DNA of 64,000 nt from Hahella sp. CCB-MM4 (GTDB lineage: Bacteria > Pseudomonadota > Gammaproteobacteria > Pseudomonadales > Oleiphilaceae): assembly GCF_002260525.1 (NCBI RefSeq), contig NZ_MRYI01000003.1, positions 124,001-188,000 of the forward strand, written 5' to 3'. Under the pieces are notes generated by a model. That model had not been told where the DNA came from and did no database searches. It saw nothing but the letters and a program-made list of their open reading frames with translations. Of the stretch, positions 38,688 to 48,519 are shown piece after piece (the first letter of the stretch is position 1; each line of letters starts with the position of its first letter). The position numbers and the translations under genes are program-made.

Positions 38688-38696
38688 CCCCTACCG

Positions 38697-40439
38697 ATGA
38701 TAAGGACACTCCTTACCTTTCTGTTATGCCTTCCGGCTTTGGCTTACGCAGCATTCAGCCTGGACAATAACACAGACGCTTTACAGGAACCTGATTTTCT
38801 TCCTGTGGACGAGGCTTATATTTTTACGTCGTCTGTAGAAGGTAACGATCTTGTTCTGCACTGGAAAATCGCTGACGGTTACTACCTTTATCAAAACCGG
38901 ATGAAGGTAACGACGCAGAATTCCAGCGTTTCTATCGGTGAATTCGACTACCTCCATGAAGGCAAGGAAAAGGACGACCAATATTTCGGCCTGGTAAAAG
39001 TGTTTTACCATGAGGCGGAGTTCAGGGTTCCTGTTAATTCAGCCGCCGGTCAAGAGGTAGAATTTACGGTCGGCTATCAGGGTTGCGCAGATGCCGGCCT
39101 TTGCTATCCACCCCAGAAGCGCCCAGCTCTTTTTATTGCACCTGAGAGCTCCGAGGTTACAGGCGCTTCAAACAGCAACAACAACCAGCAAACCTCAAAT
39201 AACAGCAAAGATACGCCTGTCTCCGGAGACAACTCCCTGACACAGGCAGGCTTTTTTCTGGCGATCATATCTGCTTTTGCCGGCGGTCTGATCCTCAACC
39301 TGATGCCCTGTGTTTTCCCGGTATTGTCACTTAAGGCTTTCAAGCTGGCCAAAGCCTCCGGCATTGCTCGCAAGGAGCACAAGTTGCAGTCGCTGGCCTA
39401 TACCGCCGGTGTGGTCTCTCTATTCCTGACCATAGCCACTGCTCTGATTGTCCTGCGTGCCGGCGGAGAGAGTATTGGTTGGGGGTTCCAACTTCAGTCA
39501 CCATGGTTTGTCGGACTGATGGTGTACGTATTGTTTTTGCTGGGACTCAGCCTCTCCGGCTTTATTGAGATTGGCACCAGCCTGATGGGAGCAGGAGAAA
39601 GCCTGGCAACCAAAGGTGGCAAAAGAGGCGCATTCTTTACCGGCGCACTGGCCGTACTGGTCGCCAGCCCCTGCACCGCCCCTTTTATGGGGACTGCCAT
39701 GGGCTATGCGATTACCCAACCTCCAGCAATATCACTGCTGATATTCACCAGCCTCGGTCTGGGTATGGCCTCCCCATTCCTGGCTATTGCCTTCATTCCA
39801 GCTTTGGCTCAGGCCTTGCCTAAGCCCGGGGCCTGGATGGATACCTTCAAGCAGATACTCGCATTTCCATTATACTTCTCCGCACTTTGGCTATTGTGGG
39901 TATTAGGCAGGCAGACAGGCATCAATGGCATGACCTGGGTATTGGCAGGTTTGATCGCTCTCACCTTTGCCGCCTGGATACACCGCCGTGCAAGAATGCT
40001 GTCAGGCCCCGCGATATGGTTTGAGAGACTCTTTGCGATTTCGGCCGCAGTATTTGCACTTTGGATACTTTCCACAACGGCCACGCCGGAAAAAACAGAA
40101 CAGGTGGCAGCCTTTCACCAGGACGCCATTGAACAATACCGCAGCGAAGGAAAAACCGTTTTCGTGAACGTCACAGCAGACTGGTGTGTCAGCTGTCTGG
40201 TGAACGAAAATGCTGTTTTGAGTCAAAGCCCTGTTGCAGAGACCCTGGAATCTGAAGAGGTGGCATACATCAAAGGTGACTGGACAAATAGCGACCCGAT
40301 GATTACCGACTATCTGGCCTCTTTCGGCCGCAATGGCGTCCCGCTATACGTGGTATATCGCTCAGGACAGGACCCGATTGTCCTTCCTCAAATTCTGACT
40401 GCGAATGCCGTTATGGATGCCCTGACGGGACTGAACTGA
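38697..40439 (+). CDS. dsbD: Thiol:disulfide interchange protein DsbD
   Basis: The 580-residue protein carries electrons from cytoplasmic thioredoxin to the periplasm. It has a signal peptide (MIRTLLTFLLCLPALAYA), an N-terminal alpha domain with the redox pair around GCADAGLCYPP, an eight-helix beta domain with LNLMPCVFPVLSL and ASPCTAPFMG, and a C-terminal thioredoxin-like gamma domain with ADWCVSCLVNE. An in-frame ATG at 38625 would add 24 residues made of three LTRNRE-like repeats before the signal peptide; I prefer 38697, but neither has a good ribosome site. Confidence 0.92.
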   Translation: MIRTLLTFLLCLPALAYAAFSLDNNTDALQEPDFLPVDEAYIFTSSVEGNDLVLHWKIADGYYLYQNRMKVTTQNSSVSIGEFDYLHEGKEKDDQYFGLVKVFYHEAEFRVPVNSAAGQEVEFTVGYQGCADAGLCYPPQKRPALFIAPESSEVTGASNSNNNQQTSNNSKDTPVSGDNSLTQAGFFLAIISAFAGGLILNLMPCVFPVLSLKAFKLAKASGIARKEHKLQSLAYTAGVVSLFLTIATALIVLRAGGESIGWGFQLQSPWFVGLMVYVLFLLGLSLSGFIEIGTSLMGAGESLATKGGKRGAFFTGALAVLVASPCTAPFMGTAMGYAITQPPAISLLIFTSLGLGMASPFLAIAFIPALAQALPKPGAWMDTFKQILAFPLYFSALWLLWVLGRQTGINGMTWVLAGLIALTFAAWIHRRARMLSGPAIWFERLFAISAAVFALWILSTTATPEKTEQVAAFHQDAIEQYRSEGKTVFVNVTADWCVSCLVNENAVLSQSPVAETLESEEVAYIKGDWTNSDPMITDYLASFGRNGVPLYVVYRSGQDPIVLPQILTANAVMDALTGLN

Positions 40440-40441
40440 AA

Positions 40442-40473
40442 CTGGTGGCTGCCTGAGGCAACCGCCAGGTTTT
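40442..40473 (+). terminator. Terminator after dsbD
   Basis: CTGGTGG-C-TGCC pairs with GGCA-A-CCGCCAG around a TGA loop (one wobble and one mismatch), followed by GTTTT, directly after the dsbD stop. Confidence 0.7.
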
Positions 40474-40483
40474 AATATGCTAT

Positions 40484-40777
40484 TTATCCTTCACACTTGC
40501 GAATGTGGTAATGGTAGTAATTCCCCCGCTCTTCGCTCAGCAACAACTCATGCCCAAGAAACTCGCAGAATTTGGGAATATCCCGCTGTGTTGAGGGGTC
40601 TGTGGCAATCACTTCCAGCACTTGCCCCTCACTAATGTCACGAATCTTGTTGTGCAACATCATTACTGGCTCGGGACATAGCAACCCTTCAGCATCCAGA
40701 GTCTCTTCGATTGTGTATTCTTGCGCGTTATTCACTACATCACTCTTAAAATTAACTTTTGATTTTCTCCCAGACAT
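40484..40777 (-). CDS. tusA: Sulfur carrier protein TusA
   Basis: The SirA/TusA-fold protein carries persulfide sulfur to the tRNA 2-thiolation relay that ends at MnmA (8813). The active Cys is in [16 protein letters not shown] and the end [22 protein letters not shown] is typical. From ATG 40777 it has 97 residues. A GTG 14 codons on would give 83, nearer the usual 75-82, so the start is open. The frame also runs to 40813. It is convergent with dsbD and divergent from the ABM gene. Confidence 0.9.
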   Translation of the reverse strand: MSGRKSKVNFKSDVVNNAQEYTIEETLDAEGLLCPEPVMMLHNKIRDISEGQVLEVIATDPSTQRDIPKFCEFLGHELLLSEERGNYYHYHIRKCEG

Positions 40778-40924
40778 TCCCAGGATTGTCCTATACTCAA
40801 TATGAAGGCTCAAGACTGGTAAAAGTCACCTAAGTGATTACCAGTGTTCGCCTTTTTTGTGGGCACGATACCTCTTGGTCAGCCAGAAATTTCCAGCGAA
40901 TGATAACGATAAAGGGAAGACATT

Positions 40925-41212
40925 ATGATTCGAATCATTATAGAAAGATACGTCGACAACTCCCTCGAAGAGCACTATGAAACGGCAGCAAAACGTATTC
41001 TACAGGGCGCAGTACAGGCACCGGGATTTATCAGCGGAGAATCGCTACGTGATATGCAGGATTCAACACACCGAGTGCTTTTGAGCACCTGGGCAACCGT
41101 TCAGCACTGGCAACAATGGCATAGTTCGCCTCAACGACATGCACTGATGGCAGAACTTGCTCCGATGCTTGAGAGAGAAGAAAAGGTCACCTTATTGGAC
41201 CACTACGATTAA
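40925..41212 (+). CDS. Antibiotic-biosynthesis-monooxygenase (ABM) domain protein
   Basis: The 95-residue single ABM/dimeric alpha-beta-barrel domain reads MIRIIIERYVDN then APGFISGESLRD and LLSTWATVQHWQQWHSS, the usual order of strand-helix units. Members include small quinol monooxygenases and haem-degrading enzymes, but many have no known activity, and I see nothing to fix the substrate here. AAAGGGAAG before the ATG supports the start. It is convergent with rlmM. Confidence 0.8.
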   Translation: MIRIIIERYVDNSLEEHYETAAKRILQGAVQAPGFISGESLRDMQDSTHRVLLSTWATVQHWQQWHSSPQRHALMAELAPMLEREEKVTLLDHYD

Positions 41213-41235
41213 GGGTCTGGTTCAGGCGACGACCA

Positions 41236-42336
41236 TTAATGAGTTGCATCGGGAAAAGGGGCTGTCAAAACAATTACCGTCACCTCTTCCCGATCGTGAT
41301 ATAACTGCTTGATTCTGACTTCCGCTTCAATATTGGCACTTTCAAGCCGCTCCTGCAGTTTCTGCAGACAGGCCTCAACCGCGTCAAACCGGGTCTTCAT
41401 GGGGAGTTTGAGATTAAACAGAGCATACCTGCTCCAGCCATACACCAGCCAGTCAGCCATTCGCTCCAGCGTCCGCATGGGCTTATCCACAATGTCGCAA
41501 ACCACCCAATCCACAGATCTACCGGGTTTGTATACATAGCCATCGGCGGCAACATAGGAAACATCTGCATCCTGCATCAAAGACGGCGCTAACGCGCCAT
41601 GGTCAACGGCGGTCATTTTGACGCCCTGATTAACCATATACCACGTCCAGCCCCCAGGAGCGGCTCCCAGATCGACCCCTTTTTGTCCTCGTTTCAACAC
41701 AAAGGATTTCTCGTGGGGACTCAACATGACCATAAAGGCCTCTTCGATTTTAAGGGCCGAGCGACTGGGAGCCTCAGCATCAAAACGTAACCGGGGAATT
41801 CCCTCAGCAAAAGCACTCAACGTCGGCGAAGCACCAACAGCCAAAATAAAGTGCTGTCCGCTAAGACACACGACAAAACAGGTCGGCAGGCGTGAATCCG
41901 GCTTTGCAGATAACATTCCCTGGGACTTCATCGCAGCACTCATCGGTGCCACGAGCTTCTTGCTCAAGGTCCGCAGAGATCCTTTTTCATCGTCTCCTGG
42001 CGCTTCCACTGACAAGTAGCCGAATCGCCCTCCACTATCCCTCAAAGCACTGACCACCGGAGACACTCGGTCTTTGGGACTTTCCGCCTCCACTTCCCCG
42101 ACAACCAGGTAAAGTTGCCTGGAGAACACAAGCTTATCAGCCTCAATCTCACCATAGAGCTTGCCCACATCCCCTTGAGATACTTTCCAATACACCCACC
42201 CCTGATGTTCCTGTATAGCGCTGTACCCATACACCAACCTTTGTCCGGCAACACTCTGAAGTTCCTGCAGGCACTCTTTTTCAAATCCCTTGCGGCAATA
42301 GGCAAGTAGGCCGGTGGTTTTGAGCTTTTGATACAT
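41236..42336 (-). CDS. rlmM: 23S rRNA 2'-O-ribose methyltransferase RlmM
   Basis: The 366-residue protein has exactly the E. coli RlmM length. It has an N-terminal THUMP-like RNA-binding part and a C-terminal Rossmann methyltransferase with the AdoMet loop GVDLGAAPGGWTWYMV and the catalytic KDKE-type residues (Lys in FNLKLPMKTRF). It methylates C2498 of 23S rRNA. I start it at ATG 42336 (MYQKLKTTGLLAYCRKGFE); the frame runs back to 42480 without family support. Confidence 0.95.
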   Translation of the reverse strand: MYQKLKTTGLLAYCRKGFEKECLQELQSVAGQRLVYGYSAIQEHQGWVYWKVSQGDVGKLYGEIEADKLVFSRQLYLVVGEVEAESPKDRVSPVVSALRDSGGRFGYLSVEAPGDDEKGSLRTLSKKLVAPMSAAMKSQGMLSAKPDSRLPTCFVVCLSGQHFILAVGASPTLSAFAEGIPRLRFDAEAPSRSALKIEEAFMVMLSPHEKSFVLKRGQKGVDLGAAPGGWTWYMVNQGVKMTAVDHGALAPSLMQDADVSYVAADGYVYKPGRSVDWVVCDIVDKPMRTLERMADWLVYGWSRYALFNLKLPMKTRFDAVEACLQKLQERLESANIEAEVRIKQLYHDREEVTVIVLTAPFPDATH

Positions 42337-42465
42337 TCTCGATGATCCAATATGAATGAAGACGGGGAAAACCTGTATGGCACTCCGTTGAGGTGCGGGC
42401 ATTATAATCGGTTCACCAATACATTCCATGGCCTGGCGCCTATCAATAAGCTCCAGGCCACATAC

Positions 42466-42497
42466 CAGCCATACTTCCAACCTGCCATACTTCCAAG
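42466..42497. repeat. Two 16-bp tandem repeats upstream of rlmM
   Basis: CAGCCATACTTCCAAC and CTGCCATACTTCCAAG lie in direct succession, identical at 14 of 16 positions, in the gap between the hydrolase stop and rlmM. Confidence 0.65.
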
Positions 42498-42522
42498 TAC
42501 CAACTACTCTCTCGATTAGCTG

Positions 42523-43152
42523 TCATGCTCCCAATATGAACTCTCGAATTTCCCGGGCGGCATTATTCCAATTTTCTTCTGTCGTTACTCCACTGGACTT
42601 TCGCGGAGCCAGATCATGATTACCATCCATCGCCCAGCTTATCCGGATGTTGGCTCCCAGGTGTTTTTCCACGCCTTCTTCCTGATTTCCAAACGGATCA
42701 CGGCTTCCCTGAATAATCAGTCCCGGAGCCTTAAGCCTGCCCAAGTGTTCGGTCCTTAGATTTTCCGGCTTGCCCGGCGGATGAAACGGATAGCCCAGTG
42801 CACACCAACCGGAGAGATTTGAAATATCCCGACCAAACTCGTCCACCAGGAGGCTGGCCATGCGCCCTCCCATTGATTTACCACCGACAAATACCCGAGC
42901 CCGGCTATCACATGCCGACACTGCTGCCATAAAAGATTCAAGTAACTTGGGTTGCCGGTCTGGCGGACGCTTACGACCATCTTCGCGACGCTTGGCCATA
43001 TAAGGGAATTCGAATCTCACGACGGAGATATCATCACCCGCAATGACTGCCGCCATGTGATCCATAAACTCGCTGTCCATTGGCGCTCCTGCGCCATGAG
43101 CCAGTAACAGGATATTTGGAGCCTTCCGGCTACCGTTATATATATAAGTCAT
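42523..43152 (-). CDS. Alpha/beta hydrolase, KANL3/Tex30 type
   Basis: The 209-residue hydrolase has the oxyanion segment LLAHGAGAPMDSEFM, the nucleophile elbow GGKSMGGRMAS (Ser within GKSMGG), an Asp in IIQGSRDPFGN and the closing His in MDGNHDLAPRK, so the catalytic triad is complete. Family members are dienelactone-hydrolase-like proteins with unknown natural substrates. It is divergent from the cbb3 operon. Confidence 0.85.
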   Translation of the reverse strand: MTYIYNGSRKAPNILLLAHGAGAPMDSEFMDHMAAVIAGDDISVVRFEFPYMAKRREDGRKRPPDRQPKLLESFMAAVSACDSRARVFVGGKSMGGRMASLLVDEFGRDISNLSGWCALGYPFHPPGKPENLRTEHLGRLKAPGLIIQGSRDPFGNQEEGVEKHLGANIRISWAMDGNHDLAPRKSSGVTTEENWNNAAREIREFILGA

Positions 43153-43619
43153 GAGTTACGCCTGAAATTTCACTTAATGATGCTTGCCAACATCTTTTGA
43201 TCGTTTATAACGGACGATCGCCTACAGATAGGGCCGCGGTCATCCTAACTGAGCGCGGCCGACGGTTGCCAGATTTCCATTAACAGTCTTGCCTGCCCCA
43301 AAATGTCGCTTTCAGATCGCTTGTTAATTAGCGTCATTAAAAAGAAAGCACTATCATTATGCCCAAAACATTCCCCTCTTGACTCATATCAAAGTGGAGA
43401 AACCTTCAGTATTGATAATGAGTTCGGGCGGTATATTCGGTTGACATGTCTAATGCTCAACTCTTATGCTTCGCCCCGCTGTCGAGGGGAGACCGTGGAA
43501 GACAACCCTCTTCCAGCCGCTGAATTTGGCGGTTACCGGAGCCACAGGAAGTGCTGATCTTCACCAGCAGCGAGATTTAGCGCCATTCAACCAAAACTCA
43601 GGGTATGGAATAATCAGTA
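43153..43619. other. Intergenic region upstream of the cbb3 operon
   Basis: This 467-bp region holds the Anr/FNR-type promoter at 43379-43419 and a GGCCGCG/CGCGGCC inverted repeat (43232-43238 with 43254-43260) nearer the hydrolase gene. I see no gene in it. The predicted ccoN leader is about 190 nt. Confidence 0.6.
43379..43419 (+). promoter_or_regulatory. Anr/FNR-dependent class II promoter of ccoN
   Basis: TTGACTCATATCAA (43379-43392) matches the Anr/FNR box TTGAC/T-N4-ATCAA. A -10, GATAAT, lies at 43414-43419, so the box would centre near -41 of the predicted start, the position for activation under low oxygen. Confidence 0.85.
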
Positions 43620-45053
43620 ATGAATACAGCAAGTGCTAACGAGACCTACAACTATAAGGTGGTGCGCCAATTTGCCATCATGACAGTTGTTTGGGGTGTT
43701 GTGGGCATGGCCGTAGGTGTGCTCATTGCAGCTCAACTTGTATGGCCAGAGCTTAACACACACTATCCATGGTTCCACTTCGGTCGACTGAGGCCGCTTC
43801 ACACCAACGCCGTCATCTTTGCCTTTGGCGGGTGTGCGCTTTTCGCCACCTCATATTATGTGGTACAGCGAACGTCCCAGGCCCGACTGTTCTCCGATGG
43901 TCTTGCAGCATTTACTTTCTGGGGATGGCAGGCAGTGATTGTAGCAGCAGCCATCACACTGCCGCTGGGATACACCACTTCCAAAGAATACGCCGAACTT
44001 GAGTGGCCGATCGATATTCTGATCACTCTGGTATGGGTGTCATATGCCCTCGTATTCTTCGGTACTATCGCCAAACGTAAGATGAAGCACATCTATGTAG
44101 CCAACTGGTTTTTTGGTGCATTCATTCTGACAGTTGCCGTACTGCACATCGGTAACAGCATGGCGATCCCGGTCTCTGCCATGAAATCCTATTCGGTATA
44201 TGCAGGTGCCATCGACGCCATGGTTCAGTGGTGGTATGGGCACAACGCGGTTGGATTCTTCCTGACAGCCGGTTTCCTTGGCATGATGTACTACTTCGTG
44301 CCTAAGCAGGCGGAACGCCCTGTATACTCCTATCGTCTTTCTATCGTGCACTTCTGGGCGCTGATCAGCATCTACGTCTGGGCCGGTGCTCACCACCTTC
44401 ACTACAGTGCGCTGCCAGACTGGGCACAAAGTGCAGGTATGGTAATGTCCCTGATTCTGCTGGCACCTTCCTGGGGCGGTATGATCAACGGCATGATGAC
44501 CCTGTCAGGTGCCTGGCACAAACTGCGTACTGATCCGGTTCTTCGCTTCCTGGTCGTTTCCCTGAGTTTCTACGGCATGTCCACATTCGAAGGGCCTATG
44601 ATGTCCATCAAGACAGTGAACGCACTGTCCCATAATACTGACTGGACTATCGGCCACGTGCATTCCGGTGCTTTGGGCTGGGTTGCCATGATTTCCATCG
44701 GTGCCCTGTACCACCTGATTCCCCGCCTCTATGGTCTGAAATCCATGTACAGCACCAACCTGGTCAACGTTCACTTCTGGCTGGCCACCATCGGTACAGT
44801 GCTTTACATCGCTGCCATGTGGGTCAACGGCATCATGCAGGGTCTGATGTGGCGTGCGGTTAACGCTGACGGCACCCTGCAGTACACCTTTGTTCAGGCG
44901 CTGAAAGCCAGCTATCCGGGTTACACCGTCAGGGTGCTCGGTGGAGCGGTATTCCTGACCGGTATGCTGATCATGGCCTACAACGTTTATAGAACTGTCC
45001 GTCAACGTGACGCTGTGGCTGACGATGCCGCGGCTGTTCCGCAGACTGCTTAA
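43620..45053 (+). CDS. ccoN: Cytochrome c oxidase cbb3-type subunit I
   Basis: The 477-residue integral membrane protein has about twelve helices and holds the low-spin haem b and the high-spin haem b3-CuB centre where oxygen is reduced. Ligand regions include [45 protein letters not shown] and [14 protein letters not shown]. It is the first gene of the ccoNOQP operon, behind an Anr/FNR box, consistent with high-affinity respiration at low oxygen. The ribosome site is weak. Confidence 0.98.
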   Translation: MNTASANETYNYKVVRQFAIMTVVWGVVGMAVGVLIAAQLVWPELNTHYPWFHFGRLRPLHTNAVIFAFGGCALFATSYYVVQRTSQARLFSDGLAAFTFWGWQAVIVAAAITLPLGYTTSKEYAELEWPIDILITLVWVSYALVFFGTIAKRKMKHIYVANWFFGAFILTVAVLHIGNSMAIPVSAMKSYSVYAGAIDAMVQWWYGHNAVGFFLTAGFLGMMYYFVPKQAERPVYSYRLSIVHFWALISIYVWAGAHHLHYSALPDWAQSAGMVMSLILLAPSWGGMINGMMTLSGAWHKLRTDPVLRFLVVSLSFYGMSTFEGPMMSIKTVNALSHNTDWTIGHVHSGALGWVAMISIGALYHLIPRLYGLKSMYSTNLVNVHFWLATIGTVLYIAAMWVNGIMQGLMWRAVNADGTLQYTFVQALKASYPGYTVRVLGGAVFLTGMLIMAYNVYRTVRQRDAVADDAAAVPQTA

Positions 45054-45068
45054 GAGGGAGACACATCA

Positions 45069-45677
45069 ATGCAACATGAAGTCGTCGAAAAGAATTTGGG
45101 GTTGATGATCCCTCTGATTCTGATCGTCATCAGTTTTGGTGTACTGGTTGAGATCGTCCCTCTGTTCTTCACTAACGAAGTAACCAAGCCCGTTGAAGGA
45201 CTCAAACCCCTAAACGCACTGCAGCTTGAAGGACGTGATATCTTCATCCGTGAAGGCTGTACTGTTTGCCACACCCAGATGGTTCGTCCGTTCCGGGCAG
45301 AAACCGAGCGCTACGGTCACTATTCCGTTGCCGGTGAATCTGTTTACGAACACCCGTTCCTGTGGGGCTCCAAGCGTACCGGACCTGATCTGGCGCGTGT
45401 GGGTGGCCGCTACAGCGATGCCTGGCACCGTGCACACCTCTACAATCCTCGTGATGTTGTTCCCGAATCCAACATGCCTGCATTCCCTTGGCTGTTCACT
45501 TCCAAAGTGGACCCATCAGCAACGGCACCCAAGATGGAAGCTCTGCGCACTGTAGGCGTGCCTTACACTGACGAAGACATCGCCGGTGCAGCAGAAATGG
45601 TGGACGGCAAGTACGAGATTGAAGCGGTAGTCGCTTATCTGCAACAGCTTGGCACCGTCATCTCGAGCAAACGGTAA
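45069..45677 (+). CDS. ccoO: Cytochrome c oxidase cbb3-type subunit II
   Basis: The 202-residue membrane-anchored monohaem cytochrome c has an N-terminal helix (about 11-33) and one haem site, Cys64-x-x-Cys67-His68 ([13 protein letters not shown]). The conserved [16 protein letters not shown] and axial Met region ([12 protein letters not shown]) follow. It relays electrons from CcoP to CcoN. It lies 15 bp after ccoN, with GAGGGAG before the ATG. Confidence 0.97.
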   Translation: MQHEVVEKNLGLMIPLILIVISFGVLVEIVPLFFTNEVTKPVEGLKPLNALQLEGRDIFIREGCTVCHTQMVRPFRAETERYGHYSVAGESVYEHPFLWGSKRTGPDLARVGGRYSDAWHRAHLYNPRDVVPESNMPAFPWLFTSKVDPSATAPKMEALRTVGVPYTDEDIAGAAEMVDGKYEIEAVVAYLQQLGTVISSKR

Positions 45678-45683
45678 GAAACA

Positions 45684-45860
45684 ATGGATATCAACACTGT
45701 CCGCGGCATTATCACCATCCTGTTGATGGTGACCTTTATCGGTCTGGTGATTTGGGCTTATAGCAGTAAAAGAAAGAAAACTTTCGATGAAGCTGCCAAC
45801 CTGCCCTTCGCCGACGAAGAGACGGACAAAAAAACGTTAAAAGAAACGGAGACTAAATAA
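45684..45860 (+). CDS. ccoQ: Cytochrome c oxidase cbb3-type subunit CcoQ
   Basis: This short gene encodes 58 residues: MDINTVRGIITILLM, one membrane helix (about 8-26) and a charged cytoplasmic tail ending in KETETK. The form (FxGxxIWAY-like end of helix, then a basic and acidic tail) is that of CcoQ/FixQ, a small subunit that stabilises the oxidase. It lies 6 bp after ccoO and 2 bp before ccoP, so it is cotranslated with them. Confidence 0.9.
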   Translation: MDINTVRGIITILLMVTFIGLVIWAYSSKRKKTFDEAANLPFADEETDKKTLKETETK

Positions 45861-45862
45861 CG

Positions 45863-46768
45863 ATGAATAGTTTCTGGACCGGGTGGATAAGCTTTATCGT
45901 TCTCGGATCAATATTCGGTTGTGCCTGGCTGTTGTGGGCGACACGCAAAAGCCAGAAGTTCCATACTGAAACAGAAGAAACCATGGGCCACTCCTTCGAT
46001 GGTATCGAGGAGTACGACAATCCCATGCCCAAATGGTGGCTGTATCTTTTTATGGCGACCATCGTATTCGGCCTTTTCTATCTTTTCCTGTATCCAGGAC
46101 TGGGTAGCTACAAAGGGTACCTTGGTTGGTCATCTGCTGGTCAATGGGAAAATGAAGTGGCGGACGCCAAAGCCATTTATGATCCCCTTTACGCAGAGCT
46201 GGCAGCCACGCCTATTGAAGAACTGGTGAAGAACGAAGACGCCATTACCATGGGTAAACGCCTCTTCCTCAACAACTGTGCGGTATGCCACGGTTCTGCG
46301 GCTCACGGCGGCTTCGGCTTCCCGAACCTGACAGACAACGACTGGTTGTATGGCGGCGCTCCTGAAAAGATCAAGGAAACCATCACCAACGGTCGTAACG
46401 CAGCCATGCCTGCCTGGGAAGCCATTGTTGGGACAGAAGGTGTAACCGAACTGGCCAACTATGTTCGCAGCCTGAGCGGTCAGCAGAATATCGATGCGGA
46501 AAAAGCTGAAGCCGGCGCCAAGCTGTTCCAGGCAAACTGTGTTGCCTGCCACGGTACGGACGCTAAAGGCAATCAGGCTGTCGGTGCTCCTAACCTGACA
46601 GACAGTACCTGGCTATATGGCGGTACTCAGCAAGCGGTTGAAATGACTCTGAAGTCAGGCCGTAATGGTGTTATGCCAACCTTTAAGAAAACCCTCGGTG
46701 ATGAGCGTATACACCTGGTAGCTACCTACGTATACAGCCTGTCCAAGCAGACTCAAAAAAGCGAGTAG
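45863..46768 (+). CDS. ccoP: Cytochrome c oxidase cbb3-type subunit III
   Basis: The 301-residue dihaem cytochrome c has two N-terminal membrane helices (about 7-27 and 57-78) and two haem sites: Cys139-x-x-Cys142-His143 (NCAVCHG) and Cys226-x-x-Cys229-His230 (NCVACHG). DGIEEYDNPMPKWW is the usual segment before helix 2. It accepts electrons from the soluble cytochrome pool. The ATG is 2 bp after the ccoQ stop. A 10-bp perfect hairpin follows in the gap to ccoG. Confidence 0.98.
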   Translation: MNSFWTGWISFIVLGSIFGCAWLLWATRKSQKFHTETEETMGHSFDGIEEYDNPMPKWWLYLFMATIVFGLFYLFLYPGLGSYKGYLGWSSAGQWENEVADAKAIYDPLYAELAATPIEELVKNEDAITMGKRLFLNNCAVCHGSAAHGGFGFPNLTDNDWLYGGAPEKIKETITNGRNAAMPAWEAIVGTEGVTELANYVRSLSGQQNIDAEKAEAGAKLFQANCVACHGTDAKGNQAVGAPNLTDSTWLYGGTQQAVEMTLKSGRNGVMPTFKKTLGDERIHLVATYVYSLSKQTQKSE

Positions 46769-46836
46769 CTTTTTAGAAGGGAAAATTTAAAGGGAAATAA
46801 CTTATCACGGGTGCCCTCCAGGCCCCCGCGCAACAA

Positions 46837-46860
46837 GCAGGGCGGTGAATACCGCCCTGC
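46837..46860 (+). terminator. Stem-loop after ccoP
   Basis: GCAGGGCGGT-GAAT-ACCGCCCTGC is a perfect 10-bp stem with a four-base loop in the ccoP-ccoG gap. No clean T-run follows. It probably lowers read-through from the structural genes into the assembly genes. Confidence 0.6.
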
Positions 46861-46953
46861 TCCAGTCATTTTAGCGCTGCTTGGCGTGTGCCGGACGACT
46901 TACAAACCTCCGACAAGTAAACAGCGCTAAAGTGATTGTGATGAGAGACCCCT

Positions 46954-48387
46954 ATGAGTGACAAGATCCCGGTTCAAAATCTTGATCCAGACTCGGCGGC
47001 TGTATATAAACCTCAAGCGGTCGAGCTCTATGAAAGTCGGAAGAAAATATACGTAAAAGAAATCACCGGCTTTTTCCAGAAAATCAGAACCGTTTCACTC
47101 TGGATGTTAATGGGGATGTACTTCCTGTTCTGCTGGATCAGTGTAGATGGTCAGCAGCTGGTTCAGTTCGATCTTCCTAACCGCCAGTTCCATATATTCG
47201 GTACGACTTTCTGGCCCCAGGACTTCGTTCTCCTGTCGTGGCTGTTGATTATCTGCGCCTTTGGCCTGTTCTTTGTTACCACCCTGTTTGGACGGGTATG
47301 GTGCGGTTACACCTGCCCACAAACGGTCTGGACCTTTATCTTCATGTGGCTGGAAGAGAAGATTGAAGGCAGCCGCAACCAACGAATGAAGCTCGACCAG
47401 GCTCAGATGAGTGGCCAGAAAATAGCCAAAAAAAGCGCCAAACACGCCGCCTGGCTGTTGGTCGCTTTTGCTACCGGTTTAACCTTTGTCGGCTACTTCT
47501 ATCCCATCAGGGAACTTGTTCCTGACATTCTGTCATTTAGTGCCACCTCTGGCTGGGCATACTTCTGGATCGCCTTTTTTACCGTTGCCACTTATCTGAA
47601 TGCGGGTTGGTTGCGCGAGCAGGTCTGTCTTTACATGTGTCCATATGCACGATTCCAGTCGGTGATGTTCGACCGCAACACCATGATCGTGTCCTACAAC
47701 CCGAATCGCGGCGAACCACGCGGTAGCCGTAAGCGCAGTGTCGACCCCAAAGAGAAAGGTTTGGGCGACTGTGTTGATTGCGGAATGTGTGTACAGGTAT
47801 GCCCGACTGGAATCGATATCCGTGATGGACTGCAGTACGAATGTATTGGCTGTGCTCTCTGTATAGATGCCTGTGACTCCATCATGGAAAAGATGGAGTA
47901 CTCCAAGGGGCTGATCAGCTACACCACAGAGAACACTCTTGAAGGACAGACATCGAAACTTATCCGCCCTAGAACCATAGGCTACGGCATTATGCTGGTG
48001 GTCATGATGTCAGCCTTCGCCATCAAGCTGGGAACGCGCAATCCGGTTGAACTGGATATTATCCGCGACAGGGGGGCGTTGTTTACAACGAACAGCAAAG
48101 GGTTTGTTGAAAACTCCTATACACTGAGCATCATGAATATGTCGAATGATGTCCGCACATTCCATGTCAGTGTTTCCGGTCTGGATAAGCTCGCCATCAA
48201 TGGCAAAACCGACTACACACTGCAGCCGTCAGAACTCCTGACAGCGCCACTGGCGGTGGAAGCTCCACCGGAATCAATGACGGAAAGAAACCACGATATC
48301 TCATTCAAGGTGCAGGCCCTGGATGACGACGACGTCAGCGATGAATCAGAAAGTCGCTTCCTCGGCCCCGCCCCGATTCGGTTCTAG
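46954..48387 (+). CDS. ccoG: cbb3 oxidase assembly copper reductase/ferredoxin CcoG
   Basis: The 477-residue FixG/RdxA/CcoG family protein has about five membrane helices, a CGYTCPQTVW motif and two [4Fe-4S] sites: CVDCGMCVQVCPTG and CIGCALCIDACD. A C-terminal Ig-like domain faces the periplasm. CcoG is thought to reduce Cu(II) to Cu(I) for CuB assembly. It starts the ccoGHIS assembly set, 185 bp after ccoP. Confidence 0.95.
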   Translation: MSDKIPVQNLDPDSAAVYKPQAVELYESRKKIYVKEITGFFQKIRTVSLWMLMGMYFLFCWISVDGQQLVQFDLPNRQFHIFGTTFWPQDFVLLSWLLIICAFGLFFVTTLFGRVWCGYTCPQTVWTFIFMWLEEKIEGSRNQRMKLDQAQMSGQKIAKKSAKHAAWLLVAFATGLTFVGYFYPIRELVPDILSFSATSGWAYFWIAFFTVATYLNAGWLREQVCLYMCPYARFQSVMFDRNTMIVSYNPNRGEPRGSRKRSVDPKEKGLGDCVDCGMCVQVCPTGIDIRDGLQYECIGCALCIDACDSIMEKMEYSKGLISYTTENTLEGQTSKLIRPRTIGYGIMLVVMMSAFAIKLGTRNPVELDIIRDRGALFTTNSKGFVENSYTLSIMNMSNDVRTFHVSVSGLDKLAINGKTDYTLQPSELLTAPLAVEAPPESMTERNHDISFKVQALDDDDVSDESESRFLGPAPIRF

Positions 48388-48394
48388 CCCAGGC

Positions 48395-48425
48395 ACGCTT
48401 CCCTTACAATTACGAAGGGAAGCGT
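48395..48425 (+). other. 11-bp perfect stem-loop between ccoG and ccoH
   Basis: ACGCTTCCCTT pairs with AAGGGAAGCGT around a 9-nt loop, 7 bp after the ccoG stop. There is no T-run. It may be an attenuator or an mRNA processing signal. Confidence 0.55.
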
Positions 48426-48519
48426 TAAAGCCGTCGACCCTGAATATCAGGTAAGGCATTCTGTCCTGGAGCAACGGGTTGACTGCCTTAAATCCTGAAA
48501 ATTTTCTAACGAGAAATCA

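Noticed and set aside
42337-42480. N-terminal extension of rlmM by 48 residues
   Set aside because: E. coli RlmM has 366 residues, the same as from ATG 42336, and the extension has no family features.
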